Positions 26,308 to 35,044 of a DNA stretch of 64,000 nucleotides are shown one piece after another (position 1 is the first letter of the stretch; every line of letters starts with the position of its first letter). Both the position numbers and the translations under genes were made by a program. The stretch covers positions 272,465-336,464 of the forward strand of contig CAWHCK010000059.1 in NCBI GenBank assembly GCA_963827585.1, written 5' to 3'. Origin of the DNA: VAZQ01 sp963827585 (lineage in GTDB: Bacteria > Pseudomonadota > Alphaproteobacteria > Rhizobiales > Xanthobacteraceae). Under the pieces are notes generated by a model that was not told where the DNA came from, searched no databases, and saw nothing but the letters and a program-made list of their open reading frames with translations.

Positions 26308-27582
26308 ATGAAATCGACAGACCGGATTTTGACGACCCACGTGGGGAGTCTCGTTCGTCCGCCCGAACTCGCGTCCTTGCTCAGGCAGCAGCAAAATCAC
26401 GAGCCGTACGATGCCGGAGCCTATGAGGAATGTCTTCGACGCTCCGTCGCCGAGGTGGTCAAGGGACAGGCCGAGGTCGGCATCGACATCGTCAGCGACG
26501 GTGAATTCGGCAAGTCGATCAGCTGGTCCCGCTATGTGCTGGAGCGGATTTCGGGATTCGAGGAACGCCTGGACGACAGCGCGGGTTTCCGGCCCGCGAT
26601 CGCCGGCAAGGATCGCAAGGACTTCACGGAGTTTTACGACGAGTACGAGGCGGCGCAGGGCTTTGCGGGGATGGGCAAGGAGTCGGGGCAGCTCGGAACC
26701 TGGGTGATCACCGGTCCCATCGCTTATATCGGGCAGCAGCCGCTGCAGCGCGACATCGCCAATCTCAAGGCGGCGATGAGGCAGGCCGGCGTGCAGCACG
26801 GTTTCCTTCCGGTCGTCGCGCCGGCGAGCGTCGCGCCCGCTCGCAAGGATGAGCACTATCGCAACGAAGAGGAGGCGCTGTTTGCGATCGCGGCGGCGCT
26901 GCGCGAGGAATACAAGGCGATCGTCGAGGCCGGTTTGATCGTCCAGATCGACGACGCGTTCCTGGCCAGCAGCTATGACGTCATGGTTCCCCCGCGCTCG
27001 CTCGCCGACTACCGGAAATGGGCGGCCGTTCGCGTCGAGGCCGTGAATTATGCCTTGCAAGGCATTCCCGAGGAGCAGTCGCGCTATCATCTCTGTTGGG
27101 GGAGCTGGAACGGTCCGCACACCAACGATGTCGCGATCAAGGACATCATCGACCTGGTGCTGAAAATACGCGTCGGCGGCTACTCGCTCGAAATGGCCAA
27201 TCCGCGACACGAGCACGAATGGCGTGTTTGGGAGAAGGTCAAGCTGCCGAAAGGAAGGGTGCTCGTTCCCGGCCTCGTCAGTCACTCCACCAACGTGGTC
27301 GAGCACCCCGAACTCGTCGCCGAGCGCATCGTCCGGCTGGCCAGGCTGGTGGGGCGTGAGAACGTGATCGCGAGCACCGATTGCGGCTTCGCGCAGGGGC
27401 CGTTCACGCGCCGGGTCCATCCCTCGATCATGTGGGCAAAACTGCGTGCCGTCGTCGAAGGCGCGCGATTGGCGACGCGCGAGCTTTGGCGCCGCCCGAC
27501 GCAGGGACGCAAGCCGGCGCCGGTGAAGAAGAAGAGCCGGAGTGCCTTAACGCGCGCGAGGAGAAGGAAAACGGCGGCTTGA
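26308..27582 (+). CDS. Cobalamin-independent methionine synthase C-terminal-like protein (paralogue)
   Basis: A 424-residue paralogue of the divergent gene at 24912-26057, sharing ILTTHVGSLVRPPEL, VGIDIVSDGEFGKS, WGSWNGPHTNDV, ANPRHEHEWRVWE and STDCGFAQGP. The Cys and His positions used for zinc are kept. ATG 26308 follows GGAGG. The C-terminus has an extra basic tail (KKKSRSALTRARRRK) missing from the other copy. The two genes share a 250-bp divergent control region. It ends 24 bp before the convergent binding-protein gene. Substrate unknown. Confidence 0.9.
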   Translation: MKSTDRILTTHVGSLVRPPELASLLRQQQNHEPYDAGAYEECLRRSVAEVVKGQAEVGIDIVSDGEFGKSISWSRYVLERISGFEERLDDSAGFRPAIAGKDRKDFTEFYDEYEAAQGFAGMGKESGQLGTWVITGPIAYIGQQPLQRDIANLKAAMRQAGVQHGFLPVVAPASVAPARKDEHYRNEEEALFAIAAALREEYKAIVEAGLIVQIDDAFLASSYDVMVPPRSLADYRKWAAVRVEAVNYALQGIPEEQSRYHLCWGSWNGPHTNDVAIKDIIDLVLKIRVGGYSLEMANPRHEHEWRVWEKVKLPKGRVLVPGLVSHSTNVVEHPELVAERIVRLARLVGRENVIASTDCGFAQGPFTRRVHPSIMWAKLRAVVEGARLATRELWRRPTQGRKPAPVKKKSRSALTRARRRKTAA

Positions 27583-27606
27583 TCGACGTGGCGCGCGTAG
27601 AATCGG

Positions 27607-28818
27607 CTAAAGCACCGGCTGGACCGCCTGCACCTCCTTTGGCCAGACCGTGCGAAGCTCGCCCTTGATCCACTCGGTCAAGATGCTCTGGTGGTAGACG
27701 TTGAGGCCGTTGTCGCCGAACTTCACCTTGGTGGCCGGGAACGGCAGCCCGGTGAACTCGGTGTTGGCGATGACGTCGCGGATCTTCTGCGGATCCCGGC
27801 TCGCGGCCTTTTCCAGCGCCTGGCGAATGATCAGGCCGGTCACATAGCCTTGGCCGAGCATTTCGGCGGCCGGCGGATAGGGCTGGGTCGGGTAGGCGGC
27901 CTTGTAGGCAGCCACGAACTCCTTGTTGCCGGTAACGGGAAGGTCCCAATTCCAGGTCATCGGCGCAAAGAAGCGGTCCGCCGCCGCGCCCAGGCCTTTG
28001 CCGATCGAGTTGGCGCCGGCGGGGCCGGCGCCGAAGATCGGCAGGTTCGCGCCCACCCCGCGCAATGCCTTGACGATCAGGATGAGGTCGTTGGTGAAGC
28101 CGCCGAGGAAGAGCATGTCGGGCTTGTATCGCAGCACCGGCGCCACCGCGACCGACGGGTCGGAAAGCCCCATCTGGAAACCGGTCGAGAACGGCACCTC
28201 GAGATTGAGGGTCTTGGCATGCTCGGGAAGCTGCTTCTGCACGATCAGGCCGACGGCGTCATTGCTCATGAAGATCGCCGCCGTCTTCGGCGGGCCGCCC
28301 TTCGACGCCTTCCACATCTCGTAGGCGCTCGACATCGACCAGTTCCAGATCGCGCCCCCCTGGGGCGTGAGCTTGAAGGTGTATTTGTAGCCGCGGGTGA
28401 CGATGCCGTCGGCGTAGGAACTCGTGATCAGCGGCACCTGCGATTTCTCCGCCTCGACTTGCGCCGCCAAGGTCATCGCGCTCGCGGTGGCGCCGGCGAT
28501 GATGATCGCGCCTTCCTGATCGATCATGCGCCGCGTGAGGCTCGCCGCCTGGGTGGGATTTTCCGACGTGGTGTCGGCGGGGATGAGCTTGATCTTGGCG
28601 CCGCCGAGCGACTTGATGCCGCCTTCGCGGTTGATCTGGTCGGCCGCGATCTGCAGGCCCCAGACCGTGCGGGTGCCGAGCTCGCCGAGCCCGCCGGTCA
28701 GCGAATTGGGCGCTCCGATCACGATGTCCCCTTGCTGCGAGCGGCCGATGCCCGGCAGCGCGACCGCCGCCGCGCCGGCCATCAATCCCTTCAGTCCTGC
28801 TCTGCGCGTGATCTTCAT
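27607..28818 (-). CDS. Branched-chain amino acid-type ABC transporter substrate-binding protein (LivJ-like)
   Basis: A 403-residue periplasmic receptor with a Tat-like signal ITRRAGLKGLMAGAAAVALP and cleavage near GRSQQ. The mature part opens IVIGAPNSLTGGLGELG, the usual Peripla_BP_6 start, followed by NREGGIKSLGG and GATASAMTLAAQV. ATG 28818 is preceded by GGGAGGAA. It lies 57 bp downstream of the livF-like gene on the same strand, the last gene of the liv operon. The ligand could be a branched-chain amino acid, an amide or an aromatic acid; the receptor alone does not tell. Confidence 0.92.
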   Translation of the reverse strand: MKITRRAGLKGLMAGAAAVALPGIGRSQQGDIVIGAPNSLTGGLGELGTRTVWGLQIAADQINREGGIKSLGGAKIKLIPADTTSENPTQAASLTRRMIDQEGAIIIAGATASAMTLAAQVEAEKSQVPLITSSYADGIVTRGYKYTFKLTPQGGAIWNWSMSSAYEMWKASKGGPPKTAAIFMSNDAVGLIVQKQLPEHAKTLNLEVPFSTGFQMGLSDPSVAVAPVLRYKPDMLFLGGFTNDLILIVKALRGVGANLPIFGAGPAGANSIGKGLGAAADRFFAPMTWNWDLPVTGNKEFVAAYKAAYPTQPYPPAAEMLGQGYVTGLIIRQALEKAASRDPQKIRDVIANTEFTGLPFPATKVKFGDNGLNVYHQSILTEWIKGELRTVWPKEVQAVQPVL

Positions 28819-28875
28819 GGCTTTCCTCCCGTGTTGCGCTGCTTCAATCATGCCGGTTCCACGTTGCGCGTTCGA

Positions 28876-29583
28876 TCATGCTCCCAGATAGGCGCGGCGG
28901 ACGAAATCCGAATCCGCAAGCGCGTGCCGGTCGCCCGCAAGCACCACGCGGCCATTCGCCAGAATGATCCCGCTGGTCGCCATTTCGAGGCACGTCGCGT
29001 TCTGCTCGACCAGCAGAATGGTCGTTCCCTGACGCCGGATTTCAACGAGCCGCTCGAACACGAGCTCGGCGAGCACCGGAGACAGGCCGAGCGAAGGTTC
29101 GTCCAGCATCAGAAGCTTGGGGAAATTCATCATCGCGCGGCCGATGGCCAGCATCTGCTGCTCCCCGCCGGAGAGCGTCCCGCCGGCCTGGCGCCGCCGC
29201 TCGGCCAGGCGGGGAAACAGCTGGTAGATCGCGGCAAAGGCCTCCGCCAGCTTGACCGGCGCCCGATCGGCAAGAAAGCTGACGACCAGATTCTCCTCGA
29301 CGGTCAGATGGGCAAAGATACGCCGCCCCTCGGGGACGTGGGAAATCCCCGCTCGCGCCACTTGATGCGGCGGCAAGCCGATCAGGCTCGTGCCTGCGGC
29401 CATGATCGAGCCGGCGCGCGCCGGAACAAGCCCGGAGATCGAGCGCAGGATGCTGGTCTTGCCGGCGCCGTTGGCGCCCAGCAGCACGAACACCGAGTCC
29501 TGCTCCAAGGCGAACGAGACCTCGCGCACGGCGAACAGGTCGCCGTAGGACACGCTGAGATTTTCCACCGCGAGCAGCGTCAT
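28876..29583 (-). CDS. livF: LivF-type ABC transporter ATP-binding protein
   Basis: A 235-residue ATPase with Walker A GANGAGKT, signature LSGGEQQMLAIGRAM and Walker B LLMLDEPSLGLSP, the typical LivF spellings. It starts at ATG 29583, overlapping the stop of the livG-like gene (ATGA). It would form the heterodimeric ATPase with the LivG-like subunit on the cytoplasmic face of the LivHM permease. Confidence 0.93.
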   Translation of the reverse strand: MTLLAVENLSVSYGDLFAVREVSFALEQDSVFVLLGANGAGKTSILRSISGLVPARAGSIMAAGTSLIGLPPHQVARAGISHVPEGRRIFAHLTVEENLVVSFLADRAPVKLAEAFAAIYQLFPRLAERRRQAGGTLSGGEQQMLAIGRAMMNFPKLLMLDEPSLGLSPVLAELVFERLVEIRRQGTTILLVEQNATCLEMATSGIILANGRVVLAGDRHALADSDFVRRAYLGA

Positions 29584-30323
29584 CGCAGCGCGCTCTGCTT
29601 GGTTCCGAGATAGGCCTCGATCACGACAGGATCGTGGGCGATCTCGGTGGGCGTGCCGTCGGCCACGACGGTTGCGTTGTGCAAGACCACCAGCCGCTTC
29701 ACCATCGCCGCCAGAACGGAGAGCACGTGCTCGACCACGATCACGGTGATGCCGCGCGCGCGATTGAGAACGAGGACTTCGGCGATCAGGTGCTCCGCCT
29801 CCTCGTGGGTGAGCCCGGACAGGCTTTCATCGAGCATCAGCAGGCGGCAGTTTCCGGCGATCGCGCGGCCGATTTCGACCCGCTTGCGGTCGGCAAGCGT
29901 GAGCTCGGCGGGGCGGCGCGTCGCCTGCGCGTCGAGCCGCAGCTGGACGAGAATCGCAGCCACTTCGTCGCGTACGTCGCGGCCGGGCGCAACGCATTGC
30001 GAGGCCGCGACCCGAATATTCTCGGCGACGGTCATGCTGTCGAACAGGCGGACTTTCTGAAACGTCCGGCACATGCCGGCGCGCCGCCGCAGATGGGTCG
30101 GCATGGTGGTGCAGTCCGTTCCGAAATAGCTGATGCGCCCCGCGCTCGGGGAGAGATTGCCGCTGACGATCTCGAACAAGGTGGATTTGCCGGCGCCATT
30201 GGGGCCAATGAGCCCGACCACCTCGCCCTCGCGCACGGCGAATGACACGTCCCGCAGCGCCACCACCCCGCCGAAATTGCGGCAAATGCCTTTCACCTCG
30301 AGCGCGAGCGCGGGCGCGTTCAC
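29580..30323 (-). CDS. livG: LivG-type ABC transporter ATP-binding protein
   Basis: A 247-residue ATPase with Walker A GPNGAGKS, FEIVSGNLSPSAG, and Walker B LLMLDESLSGL with the catalytic Glu. The signature motif is degenerate (LTLADRKRVEIGRAIA instead of LSGGQ), which is common in LivG-like subunits. It starts at GTG 30323, overlapping the stop of livM (GTGA), and its stop overlaps livF. It pairs with LivF. Confidence 0.93.
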   Translation of the reverse strand: MNAPALALEVKGICRNFGGVVALRDVSFAVREGEVVGLIGPNGAGKSTLFEIVSGNLSPSAGRISYFGTDCTTMPTHLRRRAGMCRTFQKVRLFDSMTVAENIRVAASQCVAPGRDVRDEVAAILVQLRLDAQATRRPAELTLADRKRVEIGRAIAGNCRLLMLDESLSGLTHEEAEHLIAEVLVLNRARGITVIVVEHVLSVLAAMVKRLVVLHNATVVADGTPTEIAHDPVVIEAYLGTKQSALR

Positions 30324-31339
30324 CGGGAGCCTCCCGCGACCGCGTTCTTGAACACCAGCCCGACGATCCCGTTCGGGGCGCGCAGAATGACGATGAGCAG
30401 CATCAGTCCGTAGACCAGGACGTCGAGGCCCTCGATGCCGATCTTGGTCGAGCCCCAATTGGTGACCTCCGACAGGAACACCATGACGGCGCCCCCGACG
30501 ATCGGACCGAGCGCGGTCCCGAGCCCACCGAGCAGCGCGGGCAGTTGCAGCTGGATCGCCTGCGAGAGGCCGAATGCCGCCTCCGGATCGATCGCCATGT
30601 AGTACTGCATGTAGAGCACGGCGGCGAGCGAGGTCATCGCCGCGCTGAGCATGAAGCCGAGGACCTTGGTGCGGAACACCGCGACGCCGGCCGCGGCCGC
30701 GGCCACCTCGTCGTCGCGCACTGCCTGCATTTCCAGCCCGAAATTCGACGCGAGGATCCAACGTGTGATCCAGTAATAGGCGACGACGAAGGCGAGCGCG
30801 GCGTAGAGGAACGGCGCCGGCGATCGTGCCTGCATCGCCCACAGTGAATTGCCGATGAATTTGAGCGCGAGCCCGTCGGCGCCGCCGGTCAAATCCACGA
30901 AATGCCGCGAGAGCTGCACCAGGGCGAGCGACACCGCCACCGTGGCGAGCGCGAAGAACACGCCGCGCATGCGCAACGTCATGCTGCCCATGACGAAGGC
31001 GACGGCGAGCGAAAGGAGCATGGCCGCCCAGCCGCCGATCCAGGGCGGGATGCCGTAGCGGTTGAACAGAATGCCGGTCGTATAGCAGCCGAGCCCGAGA
31101 AAGACGCCGTGGCCGAGCGACAATTGCCCGCCGATGCCGGCGACGATGTTCCAGGCCTGCCCGAGCGAAATGAAGATCAACGCCCGGACGGTGGCGGCGA
31201 TGATGTAATTGTTGACGAACGGGATGAGCGGCAGGGCGGCGATGATGGCGATGGGCAACAGGTAATAGGCGAGCGTGCCCGCCGTCATGCGCCCTGTCAT
31301 CGCGGCGTTGGCCCCACGTATTGCTACGGGTGCTTCCAT
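30320..31339 (-). CDS. livM: LivM-type ABC transporter permease
   Basis: A 339-residue multi-span inner-membrane permease. Hydrophobic segments run throughout, with the LivM hallmark ISLGQAWNIVAGIGGQLSLGH and the cytoplasmic loop QAVRDDEVAAAAAGV, which contacts the ATPases. ATG 31339 lies 2 bp after the livH stop. The longer open frame upstream is not needed and would overlap livH. Confidence 0.92.
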   Translation of the reverse strand: MEAPVAIRGANAAMTGRMTAGTLAYYLLPIAIIAALPLIPFVNNYIIAATVRALIFISLGQAWNIVAGIGGQLSLGHGVFLGLGCYTTGILFNRYGIPPWIGGWAAMLLSLAVAFVMGSMTLRMRGVFFALATVAVSLALVQLSRHFVDLTGGADGLALKFIGNSLWAMQARSPAPFLYAALAFVVAYYWITRWILASNFGLEMQAVRDDEVAAAAAGVAVFRTKVLGFMLSAAMTSLAAVLYMQYYMAIDPEAAFGLSQAIQLQLPALLGGLGTALGPIVGGAVMVFLSEVTNWGSTKIGIEGLDVLVYGLMLLIVILRAPNGIVGLVFKNAVAGGSR

Positions 31340-31341
31340 CG

Positions 31342-32229
31342 CTATTCCGACCTCACGCCGAAAAATCCCGTCGGCCGGAACGCGATGAAGAGGAGCAACA
31401 GGACGTAGAGCGGAACATCCTGCAACGCCGAGTTCCACATCATCGCGGTGACCTGCTGGATCACCCCGCAGAAGATACCGCCCAGGAAGGTCCCGCCGAT
31501 GCTGCCGAGCCCGCCGATGGTCGTGGCGATGATGATGATCGGCATCAGCGAAAATCCGACCGAGGGCGAGGTCGGAAAGTAGGTGACGAGAACGGTGCCG
31601 GCGATACCGGCCAGGCCCGCGGCCAGCGCAAACGCTCCGATATTGATGGATGCCGAGTTGACGCCGACGACTTCGGCGGCCTCGAGGTCGTCGGCGACCG
31701 CGCGCACCGCCTTGCCCCAGGTCGTGAGCCGCAGCATCAGCTCGACCCCGAGCGTCGCGGCAACCGCCACGGAGAATGCCACGATTTGCGCCTGCGACAG
31801 GAAGAACGGCCCGAACACGATGTACTGGCCGGTGAACGCGGACGTCGCCGTCCGAGCGTCGGCTCCGAAGATGAGCTGGGCGATCATCTGCAGCACGAGC
31901 GCGCAGCCGATGGCCGCCAACAGCTGCTGCAGCGTGGCATGACCGACGAAGTGGCGAAACACGATCTGATACTGCGCTGCGCCAACGAGGGCCAGCAGCA
32001 GAAAGCTGAGCGGCAGGATCAAGAGCGGGTCGATTCCGAAATTGCTCGACGCGATCACGCCGGCATACATGCCGTACATCACCAGCTCGCCATGCGCGAA
32101 ATTGACGATCCGCATCACGCCGAACGCGAGACTCAATCCGACCGACAGGACGCCGTAGACGCCGCCGACGAGAATCCCGCTCAGAATCGCCTGTAACGCA
32201 AGAAGCAGGACAGCTTCGGTGCCGGCCAT
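31342..32229 (-). CDS. livH: LivH-type ABC transporter permease
   Basis: A 295-residue permease opening with LLALQAILSGILVGGVYGVL and the LivH signature SLAFGVMRIVNFAHGE. The ATPase-contact loop reads AVADDLEAAEVVGVN, and the end FRPTGFFG is typical. ATG 32229 is preferred over an in-frame TTG two codons upstream. It is the first gene of a five-gene operon (livH-livM-livG-livF-receptor) with overlaps or 2-bp gaps between the first four genes. The 296 bp upstream to 32526 hold no gene and should contain the operon promoter; none is obvious. Confidence 0.93.
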   Translation of the reverse strand: MAGTEAVLLLALQAILSGILVGGVYGVLSVGLSLAFGVMRIVNFAHGELVMYGMYAGVIASSNFGIDPLLILPLSFLLLALVGAAQYQIVFRHFVGHATLQQLLAAIGCALVLQMIAQLIFGADARTATSAFTGQYIVFGPFFLSQAQIVAFSVAVAATLGVELMLRLTTWGKAVRAVADDLEAAEVVGVNSASINIGAFALAAGLAGIAGTVLVTYFPTSPSVGFSLMPIIIIATTIGGLGSIGGTFLGGIFCGVIQQVTAMMWNSALQDVPLYVLLLLFIAFRPTGFFGVRSE

Positions 32230-32525
32230 GGTCAACCGACGGCGGCTGCGTTATGGGCCCGGCCCAACGGTCGGTTCCGCAGCAACAGCACCATCGCGCC
32301 CTCCCCATGAGACTTGCGCGGTCGTTTTCGAACTCGTTGGCGGGCCCAGTTCGCTTCGACACGCGGTCACGATATCGGACGGCAACGCTCTCGCGGTCGA
32401 TGCCGATGCGTCGGTGCGAAATGATCAGCCGCAACATCGCGCCCGACCTCGGCGCGAATGTCAAGGCTGGGCCCGGTAAGAGATTGATCCAGATTCGAGA
32501 CGGGCAGTGTCCCACCCGGAACGGG

Positions 32526-34037
32526 TCACTCGGCCACGATCTTCACCCGGTCGCCGGGATTGACACGCTCGTTGGGAGCGAGGCCGTTGAGGACGCGAAA
32601 GCGCTCGACCGCGCGGTCGTGGATCGCCATGCGGCTCGCGAGGCGCTCCACCGTTTCGCCGGGCTCGACGGTCACGACCTTGATGTGCAGCGGCTTAGCC
32701 GCCTGGCTTTCCGCCAACGTCATGCGGCGGAAGGTGCCGACGGATTCGCGGAACCCGCGATCGATGTCAGCGGTCGTGCGCTTCGACGCGAAGATGAAGC
32801 GATAGACGTCGCTGCCGAACCGCACCGCGTAGAGCCGAAACGTCCATTGGTCGCCCTTGGCGGTGGCGGTCGCCGCCGGCAGCCCGTTGATGGTGACATC
32901 CTCGACGGATTTGGGATCGATATTCTCGATCCATCCGGAATTGAGATAGTCGGCGAGCGTCTGTTCCGCGGGCACGCGCACGACGTCGAGCCGCAGGGCC
33001 TGGCCGCCGCCCTCCTTGACCCCGAGAACCGCCTGCGCGGTGTTGTCGAGGACAAACCCCTCGGGCGCAAGAAAGGTGAAGCCGAGCTTGGGATGCAGGA
33101 ACCGGCGGCCGCGCACGAAGCCTTCGCTCGGGTCCTCGCCGTAGACCAGGCCGTCGATGCCGGCGAGATAGGCCACCTTGTCGCGCTCGCCGGCGCCGGG
33201 AGCGCTGAACTGGCGTGCATTGGCCTGCGCATTCTTGATGCGTTCGGGCGTCGCCGGATGGGACGAGAGGAAGTCGGGCGAGCGCGGGTCGATGTGCGAT
33301 TGGCTGGGGCTCGCCTTGAGCTCGGCATTGCGCCCCATCGAGGTGAGAAAGCGCACGGCGCCGTAAGGGTCGTAGCCGGCGCGCGCGGCGATGCCGACAC
33401 CGATCCCGTCCGCCTCGAATTCCTGCGCGCGTGAGAAGCTCGCGAGCGCGATCTTGGATTTCGCCAGCGCGAGCGCTCCCGTTTCCGGATCGCTCAGCAC
33501 GTCCTGCACGACGCGGCTCACCAGCGCTACCTGGCGCGCCTGGTCTTCGCGGATCGCCGCATGGCGCGCGATCACGTGCGACATTTCGTGTGACAACACC
33601 GAGGCGAGCTCGGACGTATCGCTCGCAAGCGCGATCAGTCCCCGCGTCACATAGAGCTGCCCGGTCGGCAGCGCGAAGGCGTTGACCGCCGCCGAATTGA
33701 GGATCGTGACGTGGTAGGGCAGATCGGGCCGCTCGGATGCCGCCACGAGCTTCGCGACCGTCTGGTTGAGCAGGGCTTCGAGCTTTGGGTCCTCGTAGGC
33801 GCCGCTATAGGCGGCAAGGATGCGTTGATGCTCGCGAGGGGTGGCGGATGACGGTTGCGGCGGCCGCGGTTGTTGCTGCTGGACCTGCCGCTGCGCCTCC
33901 GGCAGCGACCCCGGTGGCGCGCCGACCGAAAGCAGCGACGAGCTGCAGCCCGCGAGTGCCAGGCCGAATACGACGACGAGCGCCAGCCGGCGGCATCGCG
34001 GTCCGGGAACGTTCGGCTGTCTGACTTCGGCGTCCAC
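32526..34037 (-). CDS. M48 family lipoprotein metalloprotease
   Basis: A 503-residue zinc protease resembling BepA/LoiP, which handle quality control of outer-membrane proteins. The signal ends in a lipobox, LALAGC, with Cys31 as the lipidated residue. A Gln/Pro-rich linker follows. The catalytic motif HEMSH has zinc ligands His150 and His154 and catalytic Glu151, and the third ligand is in QEFEADGIGV. The C-terminal 150 residues form an extra domain ending in a LysM-like stretch (VVTVEPGETVERLASRM .. LNGLAPNERVNPGDRVKI), which may bind peptidoglycan. The SNase-like gene lies 21 bp upstream on the same strand. Confidence 0.92.
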   Translation of the reverse strand: MDAEVRQPNVPGPRCRRLALVVVFGLALAGCSSSLLSVGAPPGSLPEAQRQVQQQQPRPPQPSSATPREHQRILAAYSGAYEDPKLEALLNQTVAKLVAASERPDLPYHVTILNSAAVNAFALPTGQLYVTRGLIALASDTSELASVLSHEMSHVIARHAAIREDQARQVALVSRVVQDVLSDPETGALALAKSKIALASFSRAQEFEADGIGVGIAARAGYDPYGAVRFLTSMGRNAELKASPSQSHIDPRSPDFLSSHPATPERIKNAQANARQFSAPGAGERDKVAYLAGIDGLVYGEDPSEGFVRGRRFLHPKLGFTFLAPEGFVLDNTAQAVLGVKEGGGQALRLDVVRVPAEQTLADYLNSGWIENIDPKSVEDVTINGLPAATATAKGDQWTFRLYAVRFGSDVYRFIFASKRTTADIDRGFRESVGTFRRMTLAESQAAKPLHIKVVTVEPGETVERLASRMAIHDRAVERFRVLNGLAPNERVNPGDRVKIVAE

Positions 34038-34058
34038 GATGGCGCTCTTCGAGTTCCG

Positions 34059-34904
34059 TCAGTTCCCTTCGGCGATTTCGATCTGCTCGGGGCGGGTGGC
34101 CTCGATCCGGGGTCCGTTGCGGTCCTCCACCCATCCGCGCACCCGGACGCGGCGGTTTTCGAGCCGCTTGGGCTCCATGCCGGCGGCCGTGAAGCTACGC
34201 TCATGGCGCTTCAAGATGGTGACCGTGAGGGCCTGCGACCATCTCCGACCGAAGTTCACATATATCGTGCCTCCGCTCTCGCGGACCGACGACACCTTAC
34301 CTTCCACCACCGTGAAATGGCCGCGTTCGGCGATAAGCTCAGCCCAACTCTCGGCTGTCACGATGGCATAATACGGTTCGCGCCAGAGGCCAAGCTTGGC
34401 TTGGCGCGCCGCGCGCTCGCGCGCCAGCAGCTCCTCGGCGCAGGGCCGGTCCCCGACATGGGCCGAAACCCGGGCGAAGCCCCGGGCCAGCATCTCGTGC
34501 ACGACCGATTGCCGAGAACCGTCTCGGACAACGTAGACCAGCGCGGGCGTCCGGCCGTAGCGATCCGCGGCCGCACCGTTTTGACGAAGCTCGACGCCTT
34601 GACCTGACAGGATCGCTTCAAGCGCCTGTCGGGCGGCGAGACCGGCCTCGGCTCGCGCCCCGGATTCGCCGGGCCCGGGCGGGAGCGGGACTTCAATGCC
34701 GGCGAGGCGAATCTCGCGCCCGTCATCGAGGATGAAGCTCCGGCCGTCGGTGATCGCACGAACTTTTCCTGTGCCGGCGGCCTCGAACCGGCAAACCGTC
34801 GAGGCCGGGCTCTGTGCGCGCGCGCTCGCCATTGGCAGGAGGGTCGCGCCGGCCATGCAGGAAATCCAACAAAACCGTGCAAGAGCGACGTCCCACCCGC
34901 TCAT
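34059..34904 (-). CDS. Exported staphylococcal-nuclease-like (SNase) domain protein
   Basis: A 281-residue protein. A hydrophobic N-terminus ends SARAQ (signal peptide). The SNase-like core is ITDGRSFILDDGREIRLAGIE, followed by RYGRTPALVYV, which carries the family Arg, and HEMLARGFARV. The C-terminal 90 residues include YVNFGRRWSQALTVTI and an OB-like VRVRGWVEDRNGPRIEA. Catalytic residues are only partly recognisable, so nuclease activity is uncertain. It is co-directional with the M48 protease, 21 bp apart. Confidence 0.86.
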   Translation of the reverse strand: MSGWDVALARFCWISCMAGATLLPMASARAQSPASTVCRFEAAGTGKVRAITDGRSFILDDGREIRLAGIEVPLPPGPGESGARAEAGLAARQALEAILSGQGVELRQNGAAADRYGRTPALVYVVRDGSRQSVVHEMLARGFARVSAHVGDRPCAEELLARERAARQAKLGLWREPYYAIVTAESWAELIAERGHFTVVEGKVSSVRESGGTIYVNFGRRWSQALTVTILKRHERSFTAAGMEPKRLENRRVRVRGWVEDRNGPRIEATRPEQIEIAEGN

Positions 34905-35044
34905 CCCGCAACGAAACGGCCGGAATGGGGCGGCACTGCGGCGATGCGGGCGTTCCGGCGCGCTTTCTCACCGCGCGTCGACCTGATATGCAATGCCGCC
35001 AAGGGGCCATAGGCAGGTGATTCACCCGGACTCGAGTAAAACAC

